Shown: positions 33,011 through 42,120, numbered from the stretch's first letter. The stretch is DNA of 64,000 nucleotides from JAAFIP01 sp031367325 (GCA_031367325.1 JANLPQ010000033.1:1-64000), one strand, 5' to 3'. Translations and numbers: made by a program. The notes: generated from the letters alone by a model not told the origin.

Positions 33011-33841
33011 ATGAAGAAAATGTCTTGGCCTTTGCGGGCTTTGTTGTATGCAGGTGTGGCGCTATGGGTGGTATTTTCTATTTTGCCCATTGCGTGGACA
33101 GCCATTATCTCGCTGCGCCAGTATGTGGATGCGTTCTCGGTACCCGTCAAGTGGCTGGCACCTGTTACTTTTGAGAATTACACCGGCTTGTGGATTGACA
33201 AGTTGTTTTACCGTAATTTTCTTAACACGGTGATTGTCACGGTCGGCACGGTAAGTATTTCACTCACGGTGGGTTGCTTGGCAGGCTACGCACTCAGTCG
33301 TTACCGCGGCTCGCTGGGTTTTTGGTTGTTAATCATTGCTTTGGTGTTTCGTTCATTGCCGCACAGTACATTATTGCCTTCGTTTTATGTGGTGTTCGAT
33401 GCGCTGGGCATTCGCAATGAATATTTCACCTTGATATTGGTATTGGTGGCGATTAACCAGCCGTTCACCATCTGGATGCTGCGCAGCTTTTTTGTCAACA
33501 TTCCGCAAGAGTTGGATGAGGCTGCCATGGTCGATGGTTGTTCGCGTTTTCAGGCATTTCGCCGCGTCATCATCCCGGTGATGTGGCCTGGAGTAGTGAC
33601 CACAGGTTTGTTTAGTTTCTTGCTAGCCTACAACGACTTTTTGCTCAGCTCTAGCTTGGTCAACGCTGAGAAAATGACCATGCCTGCTGCGATTGCCAAT
33701 GCCATCTTCGCTGAAAGCGAGGCCTTGCTGATGCAAGGTGTAGCGGGAGCGGTCAGCATTACTATTCCATTGATTATTTTGGTGGTGGTATTTCAAAAGC
33801 AAATTGTCTCGGGCCTTACCCAAGGCGCTGTGAAAGGTTAA
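33011..33841 (+). CDS. ABC transporter permease, second subunit
   Basis: 276 residues. MalG/UgpE type: six hydrophobic helices and the EAA motif ELDEAAMVDGCSRFQAFRRV. One base separates it from the first permease stop, and its stop shares one base with the next start (TAATG), so the cluster is tightly coupled. Confidence 0.93.
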   Translation: MKKMSWPLRALLYAGVALWVVFSILPIAWTAIISLRQYVDAFSVPVKWLAPVTFENYTGLWIDKLFYRNFLNTVIVTVGTVSISLTVGCLAGYALSRYRGSLGFWLLIIALVFRSLPHSTLLPSFYVVFDALGIRNEYFTLILVLVAINQPFTIWMLRSFFVNIPQELDEAAMVDGCSRFQAFRRVIIPVMWPGVVTTGLFSFLLAYNDFLLSSSLVNAEKMTMPAAIANAIFAESEALLMQGVAGAVSITIPLIILVVVFQKQIVSGLTQGAVKG

Positions 33842-34998
33842 TGATGGCTTCATATACGGCAGACGAGCTTAAAGCGCGCCACATTGCTTTTGACAGCCTA
33901 GAGTACAGCACCGATGCGTTTATTGACTACCGCATACCCGGCTGCGGCCCGAAGAAAAACTATGCGCTGATAGGCCCGGGTGTGTCGCAAAACCCAAACC
34001 AACCCGTCAGCTTGCGCGAGAAGCACGGCTTTCAAGTTGGCGGTGTCAGCATGCCAGCGGGGGTGGTTAACCCACCACATATGCACTTTACTGCTGAGGT
34101 GTTTATTGCCACGCAAGGCAAGTGGCAATTGCACTGGGGATTTAACCCCGAGCCCGGCAAAGCAGAGTTTGGCGAAGGTGATATTTGCAGCATACCTACT
34201 TGGATTTACAGAGGCTTTGTAAATATTGATGACCACGATGGCTTTATGTTTACAGCGCTAGGCGGTGACGATACGGGCGGCATTTTATGGGGGCCGCAAA
34301 CCTTGGCCGCTGCGCAGGCGCAGGGCGTGCACTTGACCGACGACTACGAGATTATTGACGAGCACCTAGGCGGCAAATGGGATGACACCAAACAACGCTT
34401 GCAGCCCATGACGCCTGCAGAGATGGGTGCGCTGCGCAGTTGGAGTCCGCAACAAATGGGCCAGCGTATTGTGCGATTTGCAGATTTAGATTGGTCACCG
34501 CATGCGTTGCTAGATTCTGCGCTGCCGGGCTGCGGTGCGCAGATGGCACCGGTTATTGGCCACGGTATGAGCGCTGACCGTAACCATTTGGCGCCTGTTA
34601 TGAATGCCCATGGTTTCTCGATTGACTGGCTTAAGATTCCGGTGGGTGGCTGCGTATCGCTGCATACGCTAGACGCCAAACAAGTGCTCATTTGCAAGCA
34701 AGGACATATAGACATAGTGCTAATTGACCCCTTGAATACTGCTCAAGCAGCTACGAAAATAATAGTAAAAGGTGGTGACAAAGGATGGGACAGCTACGCC
34801 ATGCCCGCCCTAGTGCTGCGCAGCTACCGCAACACAGGCGATAACGAAGCCTTGCTGGTAGTGATGACCCCGGGCGATGGCCGCAAGACGGTGCACTGGG
34901 TGCCCCAAGTGGTGCAAGCTGCGGCCCAAGCAGGCTACGCTGTAGATGCTAATGGCTACGTGGCTTTAAAGCGGTTTACAGACCGTTCGCAGCGTTAA
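33841..34998 (+). CDS. Double-cupin protein with in-frame REP-A insert
   Basis: 385 residues. Two cupin-like halves. The first has the metal-type pattern in VGGVSMPAGVVNPPHMHFTA, EVFIATQGKWQLHWG and GDICSIPTWIYRGFVNID. The second half has LKIPVGGCVSLHTLDAKQ and VLICKQGHIDIVLIDP, in which the metal ligands look incomplete. Residues about 296-309 (DPLNTAQAATKIIV) come from a REP-A copy. Role in the cluster is unknown; a dioxygenase or isomerase of the transported compound is possible. Not seen in standard CUT1 operons. Confidence 0.8.
   Translation: MMASYTADELKARHIAFDSLEYSTDAFIDYRIPGCGPKKNYALIGPGVSQNPNQPVSLREKHGFQVGGVSMPAGVVNPPHMHFTAEVFIATQGKWQLHWGFNPEPGKAEFGEGDICSIPTWIYRGFVNIDDHDGFMFTALGGDDTGGILWGPQTLAAAQAQGVHLTDDYEIIDEHLGGKWDDTKQRLQPMTPAEMGALRSWSPQQMGQRIVRFADLDWSPHALLDSALPGCGAQMAPVIGHGMSADRNHLAPVMNAHGFSIDWLKIPVGGCVSLHTLDAKQVLICKQGHIDIVLIDPLNTAQAATKIIVKGGDKGWDSYAMPALVLRSYRNTGDNEALLVVMTPGDGRKTVHWVPQVVQAAAQAGYAVDANGYVALKRFTDRSQR
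34724..34767 (+). repeat. REP-A repeat, copy 10, inside a gene
   Basis: TTGACCCCTTGAATACTGC, then core CTGCTCAAGCAGC and TACGAAAATAATAGTA. It is a short form of the repeat, open in the host frame, at the tip region between two strands of the second cupin half. Confidence 0.78.
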
Positions 34999-35059
34999 CG
35001 CGCATATCGCGCAGTAGCTCCGATGCCATAGAAAAAGCACTATTTTAGGAATTCACCTT

Positions 35060-36214
35060 ATGAGCCAGAACCGTATCCTCACCACCCACGTTGGCAGCTT
35101 GCCGCGCCCGCAGCACGTGGTGGATCAACTGTTTGCGCAAGACAGTGGCCTCAACTACGACGAGGTCGAGTTTGACCGCACCATGGCCACTGAAGTATCG
35201 GTGGTAGTGGCCAAGCAAATTGCAGCGCGGGTTGATATCGTTAGCGACGGCGAGATGAGCAAGATCAGCTATGCCACCTACATCCGCCACCGGTTAACGG
35301 GCTTTGAAATCGGCGAGATGCCGCGTGCCACGCCGCGTGATCTAGATGACTTCCCGGATTTTAAAGAGCGCTTGGCCAAATTAGGCGCTACGCCTAAATA
35401 CCACCGCCCGATTTGCCGTGGCCCAATTGCTGTGAAAGACCTTAGTGGTTTGCACAAAGACATTGACAACCTTAAAGCGGGCATGGCGGCGCACGGTGCC
35501 ACAAAAGGATTTATGAACAGCGCCAGCCCCGGCGTGATTGCGGTGTTTCAACCCAATGACTACTACGCGGACCACGGCAAATACCTCCAAGCGCTGGCCA
35601 GCGCGATGAGCACGGAGTATGAAGCCATCGTTGCAGCCGGGTTGGATTTGCAAATTGATGCGCCTGACTTGGGTATGGGCAGGCACATCAAGTTTCGCGA
35701 TGCCACGGAAGAAGAGTTTTTGCGCAATGCCCATTTGCAGGTGGAAGCCCTGAACTACGCGCTGCGCAACATTCCCGCAGAAAAAATACGCATGCATATT
35801 TGCTGGGGCAATTACGAAGGGCCTCACCACCACGACATTGGCCTAGACCGTGTGCTGGGCTTGGTATGCAAGGCCAAGCCTGCGACCATCTTGTTTGAAG
35901 GCGCTAACCCGCGCCACGCACATGAGTGGGAGGTGTGGAGCGATGCACAGAAAAAAGGTCTAGTACCCGAGAATAAAATCCTTTGTCCTGGTGTGCTCGA
36001 TTCCACTACTAACTTTATCGAGCATCCGCAATTGATAAAACAACGCATGCTGCAATACGCCCACATCGTGGGCCGCGACCGTGTGATGGCGGGTACTGAC
36101 TGTGGTTTTGGCACCTTTGCAGGCTTTGGCTCGGTGCACCCGCCTATTGCGTATGCCAAACTGAACAGCATGGCCGAAGGCGCGGCGCTGGCCAGTGCAC
36201 AGCTGTGGGTTTAA
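35060..36214 (+). CDS. MetE-like cobalamin-independent methyl/alkyl transferase
   Basis: 384 residues, matching the C-terminal catalytic barrel of cobalamin-independent methionine synthase (COG0620) without the N-terminal half. The zinc-site residues are kept: HICWGN (His-x-Cys), LFEGANPRHAHE (Glu) and GTDCGFGTFAG (Cys). N-terminal TTHVGSLPRP is typical. Stand-alone forms include methyltransferases and 2-hydroxypropyl-CoM lyase, so it may demethylate the imported compound or move an alkyl group onto a thiol. Substrate unknown; it lies in the catabolic operon, 61 bases after the cupin. Confidence 0.87.
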   Translation: MSQNRILTTHVGSLPRPQHVVDQLFAQDSGLNYDEVEFDRTMATEVSVVVAKQIAARVDIVSDGEMSKISYATYIRHRLTGFEIGEMPRATPRDLDDFPDFKERLAKLGATPKYHRPICRGPIAVKDLSGLHKDIDNLKAGMAAHGATKGFMNSASPGVIAVFQPNDYYADHGKYLQALASAMSTEYEAIVAAGLDLQIDAPDLGMGRHIKFRDATEEEFLRNAHLQVEALNYALRNIPAEKIRMHICWGNYEGPHHHDIGLDRVLGLVCKAKPATILFEGANPRHAHEWEVWSDAQKKGLVPENKILCPGVLDSTTNFIEHPQLIKQRMLQYAHIVGRDRVMAGTDCGFGTFAGFGSVHPPIAYAKLNSMAEGAALASAQLWV

Positions 36215-36253
36215 CGCGGTACGATAAGCGAGCCAGTATAACGAGACAAATCT

Positions 36254-37072
36254 ATGGCGACCCATCTGCATCACCCTATCGACCCCCGTTTGAACCAGAT
36301 GATCAAAAACCGCATACCCATGCGCGGATTGTTCAATGGCTTGGGGTCACCCGTATTGGTAGAAATGACGGCCTTTGCGGGCTATGACTTCACCATCATC
36401 GACAACGAGCACGGCAGTGCCAGCTTGGAGACCACTGAACACATGCTGCGCGCCGCCCGTGCCACGGGCATGCCTGCGCTGGTGCGCTGCCTTGAGCATG
36501 ACATTGCACGCACGCTAGACGCAGGGGCCAGCGGGCTGCAAATCCCCATGGTGCACAGCGCTGCGCATGCGCGCGAGATTGTTAAAAAAGTACGCTATCC
36601 CCGAGCTACTGGCTTTGCCGGCGTTACGGGGGACCGAGGTTGCGCTTACTCGGTGCGCGCAGCAGGTTTTGGTGCCTTTGGCGGCGCATTACACGATGCA
36701 CGCAGTAACCAAGACGTGGCCTTGGTGGTAATGGTTGAATCCATGCAGGCAGTAGATGCTGCCGCTGAGATAGCGGCCGTGGACGGCGTAGACGCTGTAT
36801 TCGTTGGCCCCAACGACTTGGCGCACAGCATGGGCTTTGAAAACCGCTTCTACGACCCTGCGGTGCAAGCTGCAATTGAAAAAGCCGTGCGCGCTATTGC
36901 GTCAACTGGCAAATGTGCAGGTGTTTTAGCCCTTACGCTTGAGGACGAAGTTCGTTATGCCCAATGGGGTGCCAGCTATTTTGCGGGTGTGATTACCAGT
37001 GTGCTGACTAAGGCGCTGACAGATGCCGCCCACGCCGGCCGCAGCGGTGAGACAGGCAAACTAAGTTATTAA
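36254..37072 (+). CDS. HpcH/HpaI-type aldolase
   Basis: 272 residues. Class II, metal-dependent 2-keto-acid aldolase family: catalytic His in IIDNEHGSASLETTE, metal ligands in VVMVESMQAVDAA (Glu) and VFVGPNDLAHSMG (Asp), and the barrel segment LVRCLEHDIARTLDAGASGL. Relatives split 2-keto-3-deoxy sugar acids into pyruvate and an aldehyde. It would be the carbon-carbon cleaving step of the pathway. 39 bases after the MetE-like gene. Confidence 0.9.
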   Translation: MATHLHHPIDPRLNQMIKNRIPMRGLFNGLGSPVLVEMTAFAGYDFTIIDNEHGSASLETTEHMLRAARATGMPALVRCLEHDIARTLDAGASGLQIPMVHSAAHAREIVKKVRYPRATGFAGVTGDRGCAYSVRAAGFGAFGGALHDARSNQDVALVVMVESMQAVDAAAEIAAVDGVDAVFVGPNDLAHSMGFENRFYDPAVQAAIEKAVRAIASTGKCAGVLALTLEDEVRYAQWGASYFAGVITSVLTKALTDAAHAGRSGETGKLSY

Positions 37073-37122
37073 AAATACTTACAGGGTTGGATAAACTCCT
37101 TGTGTAATTTACACTCACCACA

Positions 37123-37635
37123 ATGACATTGATTGTGGTGATGGGTGTAGCCGGTTGCGGCAAATCGGGCGTAGCGCGCAAGCTGGCGGCGGCGCTTGAC
37201 CTGCCTTGGATCGAAGGTGACGATTTTCACCCTAGCGCCAACGTACACAAAATGCGCGAAGGCATACCGCTGGGCGACGCCGACCGGGCTGGCTGGCTGC
37301 AAACTTTGTGCAACGAAGTCGCCAAATACCCCCAAGGCTGCGTACTGGCCTGCTCCGCTCTGAAAAGTAGTTACCGCGATACGCTGCGTAAAGTGTCGCC
37401 CGGCGTGCGCTTTGCGTACCTGCACATCACACCTAAAGAATCGCTGCGCCGTGTGGCTGAGCGCAGCGGGCATTTTTATCCGCCTAGCTTGGTGCTTAGC
37501 CAATTTGACACCCTAGAAGACCCCAGTGATGAACCCGATGTCGTACGCGTAGACGCTATGGGCCCCAGCGGCAGTATGGTAGCGGTAGTGCAGGCAGGCC
37601 TGGCCAACATGGCCTTGCGCAGCACTACGCTTTAA
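37123..37635 (+). CDS. gntK: Gluconokinase
   Basis: 170 residues. GntK-family kinase that makes 6-phosphogluconate: P-loop VMGVAGCGKSGVARKLA, then EGDDFHPSANVHKMREGIPL and DRAGWLQTL, CSALKSSYRDTLR, and the lid SGHFYPPSLVLSQFDTLE. All gluconokinase blocks are present. It follows the aldolase by 50 bases and may complete the sugar-acid pathway or be independent. Its 3' end overlaps the convergent MocR gene by 11 bases. Confidence 0.92.
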   Translation: MTLIVVMGVAGCGKSGVARKLAAALDLPWIEGDDFHPSANVHKMREGIPLGDADRAGWLQTLCNEVAKYPQGCVLACSALKSSYRDTLRKVSPGVRFAYLHITPKESLRRVAERSGHFYPPSLVLSQFDTLEDPSDEPDVVRVDAMGPSGSMVAVVQAGLANMALRSTTL

Positions 37636-39157
37636 CCGGCTTGGCCGTGGTACTGCCGGCTAGGCTTGCGCGGTAGCGGCTAAACACCTTCCAAAACGCG
37701 GCCTCTTGCGTGGCTGCAAAATTAATCCGCATCAAAGTACTGGGCTGGTTGCGGCTGGCATGAAACAGCGCACCAGGTGCCAGCAGGTAGCCGTCGTCTA
37801 GCATGTGCTGCGCCAGCACATCGGTGTCAACCCCAGTGTCTACCCAGCCAAATAAACCTGCAGGTTCTGCAGCAAACGTACAGCCTGCTTGCAAAGCCAG
37901 TTTGACACTGCGCGTGCGGGCGGCATCTAGCCGTGTGCGGATGCGCTCGGCGTGGCGACGCAGGTGGCCTTGCTCGATACAAATGGCCATGGCTTTTTCT
38001 AGCAACGCAGGCGTGGTCAAGGTAGACAACAGCTTAGTGTCTAGCATACGCTCAACCAGATCTGCAGGTGCTGCAATGTAGCCCACGCGCCAGTTGGGCG
38101 CTAGTATTTTGGCAAACCCACTCACGTAGATAGTACGCTGCAGCCCGTCCAGCGCGCACATGCGAGTAGCGTGTGCAGGGGCGAGATGGCTGTACGTATC
38201 GTCTTCAACAATATGAAAGTCTTGGCTGTTAGCCAGCTGCAACACACGGTGCGCGCTGCCAGGTGTGATGCAGTAGCCAGTAGGATTGTGGAACACGCTG
38301 ACGCTGACAAACAGCTTAGGCGCATGCTCTTGGCAGTACTTGGCCATCACGTCAATATCAGGCCCATCAGCGCGACGTGGTACGGGCAGTATGCGCATGC
38401 CCAGTGCGTCTAGCCGCGCAAACTCTACCGCCCAGCCGGGCTCTTCCACCATCACGCAGTCGCCCGCTTTCAGTAGCGTGCGGCTCACAATGTCTAGGCC
38501 ATGCGTTGCGCCCACGGTGGTGATAATGCGGTCAGCGGGTATGTCGATGCTCAGGTCGCGCAGCCGGGTAGACAACGCGTTGCGCAAACCACTGTCGCCT
38601 TTAGGTTCGCCGTACTTTAGGCTCAGCTCTAGCAAGGCTTTGCTATGGGTGACTTTGCGTACCGCCGCGCTCATGAAATCTGACTCTAACCAATCAGGCG
38701 GAAACACGCCCATGCCCGGCTGTGGCCAATGCGTACCCAGCCCACCACGGTTGTGGTGAAACATGCCGCGTATCAGCGCGGTTGCGTCAATGCGCGCTTG
38801 CAGACGCCCCGTTAGCCCCGTGCTGGCGCGCAGCGATATGCCACCGGGTAGATCGGCTACCACTATGTTTTTAATAGCTGGTTGAGCAGGATTTACTTGG
38901 GTTAGATGCTGATTTGACTTAGATTGTTGTGCATCGCGCACATAAAACCCGCGCTGCTTGCGTGCCTCTACCAAGCCTGCGGCTACCAGCTGGTCGTAAG
39001 CCGCCACCACGGTGTGTGGGCTCACCCCATGCTGAGCTGCGCACTGGCGCACGCTGGGCAGCCGCGCACCAGCACTTAACAGGTGATTTTTAATGCGCTC
39101 CGTAAAGCGTGCCACGAGTTGGTCGGTCAAGCTAAGGGATGAGGTGCGCATTAGCAT
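37625..39157 (-). CDS. MocR/PdxR-type regulator (GntR + aminotransferase fold)
   Basis: About 511 residues from the ATG at 39157 (CAGGAAA upstream). N-terminal GntR winged helix: LPSVRQCAAQHGVSPHTVVA and QLVAAGLVEARKQRGFYV. The C-terminal fold-type I aminotransferase domain has FHNPTGYCITP and a PLP lysine in VSGFAKILAPNWRVGY. MocR proteins sense PLP or an amino acid-PLP adduct. The linker between domains (NQHLTQVNPAQPAIKNIVVA) is encoded by a REP-A copy. Divergent from an operon with an aminotransferase and exporters, which it probably controls. Confidence 0.93.
   Translation of the reverse strand: MLMRTSSLSLTDQLVARFTERIKNHLLSAGARLPSVRQCAAQHGVSPHTVVAAYDQLVAAGLVEARKQRGFYVRDAQQSKSNQHLTQVNPAQPAIKNIVVADLPGGISLRASTGLTGRLQARIDATALIRGMFHHNRGGLGTHWPQPGMGVFPPDWLESDFMSAAVRKVTHSKALLELSLKYGEPKGDSGLRNALSTRLRDLSIDIPADRIITTVGATHGLDIVSRTLLKAGDCVMVEEPGWAVEFARLDALGMRILPVPRRADGPDIDVMAKYCQEHAPKLFVSVSVFHNPTGYCITPGSAHRVLQLANSQDFHIVEDDTYSHLAPAHATRMCALDGLQRTIYVSGFAKILAPNWRVGYIAAPADLVERMLDTKLLSTLTTPALLEKAMAICIEQGHLRRHAERIRTRLDAARTRSVKLALQAGCTFAAEPAGLFGWVDTGVDTDVLAQHMLDDGYLLAPGALFHASRNQPSTLMRINFAATQEAAFWKVFSRYRASLAGSTTAKPVKA
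38862..38915 (-). repeat. REP-A repeat, copy 11, inside the MocR linker
   Basis: ACTATGTTTTTAATAGCTGG, TTGAGCAGGATTTACTTGGG and TTAGATGCTGATTT. It is the long form. Translated on the minus strand in frame, between the helix-turn-helix and aminotransferase domains, where MocR linkers vary in length anyway. Confidence 0.83.
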
Positions 39158-39231
39158 AGCGTGGTTTCCTGAGGGTTCACAATAAGCCGCTGTATCTGAA
39201 GAATTACCAATACAGATCAACGACTGAGGCG

Positions 39232-39275
39232 TTTAACTGTACTGGTTCTGTATGGTTAACCACTGTACAGTGAAA
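39232..39275. promoter_or_regulatory. MocR-type operator/promoter region
   Basis: Cluster of symmetric sequences: AACTGTACTGGTT (39235-39247), the perfect palindrome TGGTTAACCA (39253-39262) and the perfect palindrome CACTGTACAGTG (39261-39272). CTGTA followed by a GGTT block is repeated at 39237 and 39248. The pattern lies between the MocR start and the transporter start, as expected for a MocR-family site. Confidence 0.55.
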
Positions 39276-39296
39276 ATCATTCCAAAGCCAGTTCCC

Positions 39297-40223
39297 ATGC
39301 ATTCACCCCTTCGCCCAGTATCTAGCGCTATCTCCATGGTGGATGCGTTGCTACTGCTGTTGGTTACTTTTATTTGGGGCAGCAATTTCGTCGTTATGAA
39401 ATTTGGCCTGCAAGAGTTTGACCCATTGCTGCTGTCGCTGCTGCGGTTTGCTCTGGCGGCATTTCCTTTGGTTTTTTGGCTGCCTAAACCCGACGTCAAG
39501 GTGGGCTGGTTGGTTATCAACGGCTTTGCTTTGGGAACGGGCCAGTTTGGCCTGCTGTTCATGGCATTGCATAACGGTATTACGCCCGGGTTGGCTTCGT
39601 TGCTCATGCAGTTGCAGGTTTTTATCACCATTGTGTTCAGCGCTATTATTTTCAGCGAACGGGTGTCCAGCAGGCAAGTGCTGGGGCTGGTAGCAGCTGT
39701 TGCAGGCTTGGCATTGGTAGGCTGGCACATTGACGCTGACTTGACTCTGCGCGGCTTAGCGTTGACCTTGGCCGCCACATCATTCTGGGCAGTGTCTAAC
39801 CTACTCACCAAGCATGTGGCTAAGCAGGCAACAGTCAAAATTAATATGCTGTCATTCATTGTGTGGAGCAGTTTGTTTGCTGTACCGCCGCTGGCTGTTG
39901 TGGCGTATATAGCGGTAGGCCCAGCGCTGGCGTTGCAGCAGATGCAAGCAGCCAGCTTTGCTGCGTGGAGCGCCGTGGTGTGGCAGGGGGTGGGTGCTAC
40001 GGTGGTAGGCTTTGGTGTGTGGAGCATGCTGCTGACGAAGTACCCAGCCTCGGTGGTGACGCCTTGGGCGCTGCTGGTGCCGGTGTTTGGCATGGCCTCC
40101 TCAGCAATATTTTTTGCAGAGACTTTTCCACCTTGGAAGTTTTTAGTTTTTATCTTGGTAATTGGTGGCATTGCCTTGGCCAACTGGCCTGCGCGGGCTA
40201 CAAAAATTGCGCAAGCCTCATAA
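39297..40223 (+). CDS. EamA/DMT-superfamily transporter
   Basis: About 308 residues. Ten hydrophobic helices in two EamA repeats, with the family start ALLLLLVTFIWGSNFVVMKF. Such proteins mostly export amino acids or metabolites across the inner membrane. In-frame ATGs at 39252 (inside the operator region) and 39336 (MVDALLLLL) are alternatives. First gene of the ten-gene operon ending at 46883. Confidence 0.88.
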   Translation: MHSPLRPVSSAISMVDALLLLLVTFIWGSNFVVMKFGLQEFDPLLLSLLRFALAAFPLVFWLPKPDVKVGWLVINGFALGTGQFGLLFMALHNGITPGLASLLMQLQVFITIVFSAIIFSERVSSRQVLGLVAAVAGLALVGWHIDADLTLRGLALTLAATSFWAVSNLLTKHVAKQATVKINMLSFIVWSSLFAVPPLAVVAYIAVGPALALQQMQAASFAAWSAVVWQGVGATVVGFGVWSMLLTKYPASVVTPWALLVPVFGMASSAIFFAETFPPWKFLVFILVIGGIALANWPARATKIAQAS

Positions 40224-40240
40224 CGTGAACGCTCTACAAA

Positions 40241-40840
40241 ATGACTTGGCAAGAATTTACCGCACTGTTAGTTTTGGGCACCGCCATGAGCTTTTCTCCG
40301 GGGCCTAATACCACGCTGTCCACCGCACTGGCAGCAAACTACGGCTTGCGCCATGCCCTACGTTTTGTCTGCGCTGTGCCCGTGGGCTGGGGTGTACTGC
40401 TAACCGTTTGCGCTGCTGGCGTGGGTGGTTTGATGGTGGCCGTGCCTGCGCTGCGCATGGCGGTCAAGGTAGGGGGTGTGGGTTATTTGCTGTGGCTGGC
40501 CTTTAAGTTGTCGCGCTCGGGCAGCTTGGCGCAGGCAGACAGTGCGCGGCTGCAGGTCACGTTTTGGCAAGGCGCTGCGCTGCAGTTCGTCAACATCAAA
40601 GCGTGGATGTTTGCCTTGGCTGTCGTGGCAGGCTGGGTGGCGGGGCGCGGCGACACGTTGGCGCGCTTTGCCGTGGTGCTGCCCACGATGATGCTTTTCG
40701 CTTTTACCAGCAACTTTGTCTACGCTGCTGCGGGCGCGCTGCTGCGTGATTGGCTGGCACGTGGTGCAAGGTTGTTGCGGTTTAACCGTGTCATGGCCTT
40801 GGTGCTGGTAGCGACTGCAGCCTGGATGGCTACTGTATGA
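40241..40840 (+). CDS. LysE/RhtB-family exporter
   Basis: 199 residues, six predicted membrane helices. The family motif is SFSPGPNTTLSTALAANYG near the N-terminus, with helix pairs VPVGWGVLLTVCAAGVGGLM and VGGVGYLLWLAFKL. LysE/RhtB proteins export amino acids. The stop overlaps the next start by 4 bases (ATGA). Confidence 0.9.
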   Translation: MTWQEFTALLVLGTAMSFSPGPNTTLSTALAANYGLRHALRFVCAVPVGWGVLLTVCAAGVGGLMVAVPALRMAVKVGGVGYLLWLAFKLSRSGSLAQADSARLQVTFWQGAALQFVNIKAWMFALAVVAGWVAGRGDTLARFAVVLPTMMLFAFTSNFVYAAAGALLRDWLARGARLLRFNRVMALVLVATAAWMATV

Positions 40841-41790
40841 ACACCGTCGCAATGACCACAGCACACAACGAACGTAATGGCTTGCTACTAGGCCTACTGG
40901 GCGTGGTGATTTTTGCCGCTACCTTGCCCATGACCAAAATGGCCGTGGGCTCCAGCGCCGCGCCGCAGCTGTCACCGTGGTTTGTTACTTTTGGCCGGGC
41001 GGCGGTGGCGGGGGTGCTGTCGGTTTTGTATTTGCTGGTGCAGCACCAGCGCGGCGCACTGCGCGTGCCAGCGGCTAAGCAATGGGGCTTAATCGCTTTT
41101 ACCGCACTGGGCGTGGTGGTGGGTTTTCCGCTGTTCATGTCGCTGGCTTTGCAGTATGTGCCTAGCATGCATGGCGCCGTGGTCACTGGCTTGTTACCAC
41201 TGACCACGGCTGTGGTAGCCGCTGTGTGGTTTAAACAAAAGCCCAGCACCGCATTTTGGTTGTGCGCGCTGGCAGGCACTTTGCTAGTGCTCGCATTTAT
41301 GGTGGTTCGTTCAGCTGACAGCTCGGGCCACTTCAGTTTGCATTTGGCCGACGTGTTTTTGCTGCTGGCCATGGGCAGTGCAGCGTTGGGCTACATTGGT
41401 GGCACGCGGCTTACGCCCAGCTTGGGCGCTGAGCAAGTCATCTGCTGGGTGCTGGTGTTGTCGTTACCCATCACTGTGCCAGTGACCTTGTGGATCGCGC
41501 CTACCGATATAGCCCAAATACGCGCCAGTAGCTGGTGGGCCTTTGCCTATGTGGCAGTATTCTCGATGTGGATAGGCTTCTTCGCTTGGTACAAAGGCCT
41601 GGCTTTAGGCGGCGCAGTGCGGGTTAGCCAGGTGCAGTTAGTGCAGCCATTTTTAAGTTTGCTGCTTGCTATTCCTTTACTAGGTGAGAAGCTTGACGCC
41701 ATCACTTTAGGTTTTGGCATTGCAGTCATTTCCACTGTATTTATAGGTAAAAAAATGCCCGTGAGTAATGTTCAGGGAGCAGCAAAATGA
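40837..41790 (+). CDS. EamA/DMT-superfamily transporter, second
   Basis: 317 residues, ten hydrophobic helices, LLLGLLGVVIFAATLPMTK in helix 1 and LLLAIPLLGEKLDAITLGFG near the end. It differs clearly from the first EamA gene of the operon, so it is not a recent duplicate. Overlaps both neighbours by 4 bases. Confidence 0.9.
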   Translation: MNTVAMTTAHNERNGLLLGLLGVVIFAATLPMTKMAVGSSAAPQLSPWFVTFGRAAVAGVLSVLYLLVQHQRGALRVPAAKQWGLIAFTALGVVVGFPLFMSLALQYVPSMHGAVVTGLLPLTTAVVAAVWFKQKPSTAFWLCALAGTLLVLAFMVVRSADSSGHFSLHLADVFLLLAMGSAALGYIGGTRLTPSLGAEQVICWVLVLSLPITVPVTLWIAPTDIAQIRASSWWAFAYVAVFSMWIGFFAWYKGLALGGAVRVSQVQLVQPFLSLLLAIPLLGEKLDAITLGFGIAVISTVFIGKKMPVSNVQGAAK

Positions 41791-42116
41791 AAATGCGCAA
41801 CATTCCCTTTTGCACCACCGACTGGTCGCAAATTGAGCGCGTAGAAAAATCAGCGCAAGCTGGACAAGCCTTTTGGCGTACCCAGCAGTTTGGCGATGTG
41901 CGCGTGCGCATGGTCGAGTACACACCGGGCTATATGTCAGACCACTGGTGCGTTAAAGGCCATATTTTGCTGTGCCTAGAAGGCGAGATGTACACCGATC
42001 TAGAAGATGGCCGCACCTTCACCCTCAAGCCCGGCATGAGCTACCAAGTGGCCGACAACGCAGAGCTACACTATTCCACCTCGCCGGTACGCGCTAAGCT
42101 TTTTATTGTGGATTGA
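41787..42116 (+). CDS. Small cupin with DHWC motif
   Basis: 109 residues. A single cupin barrel with SDHWCVKGHILLCLEGEM, a Cys/His motif in place of the usual first cupin motif, and FTLKPGMSYQVADNAE. It matches what is annotated elsewhere as DHCW-motif cupin-fold protein, for which I know no function. Starts in the stop of the transporter gene. Confidence 0.82.
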   Translation: MKMRNIPFCTTDWSQIERVEKSAQAGQAFWRTQQFGDVRVRMVEYTPGYMSDHWCVKGHILLCLEGEMYTDLEDGRTFTLKPGMSYQVADNAELHYSTSPVRAKLFIVD

Positions 42117-42120
42117 CAGC

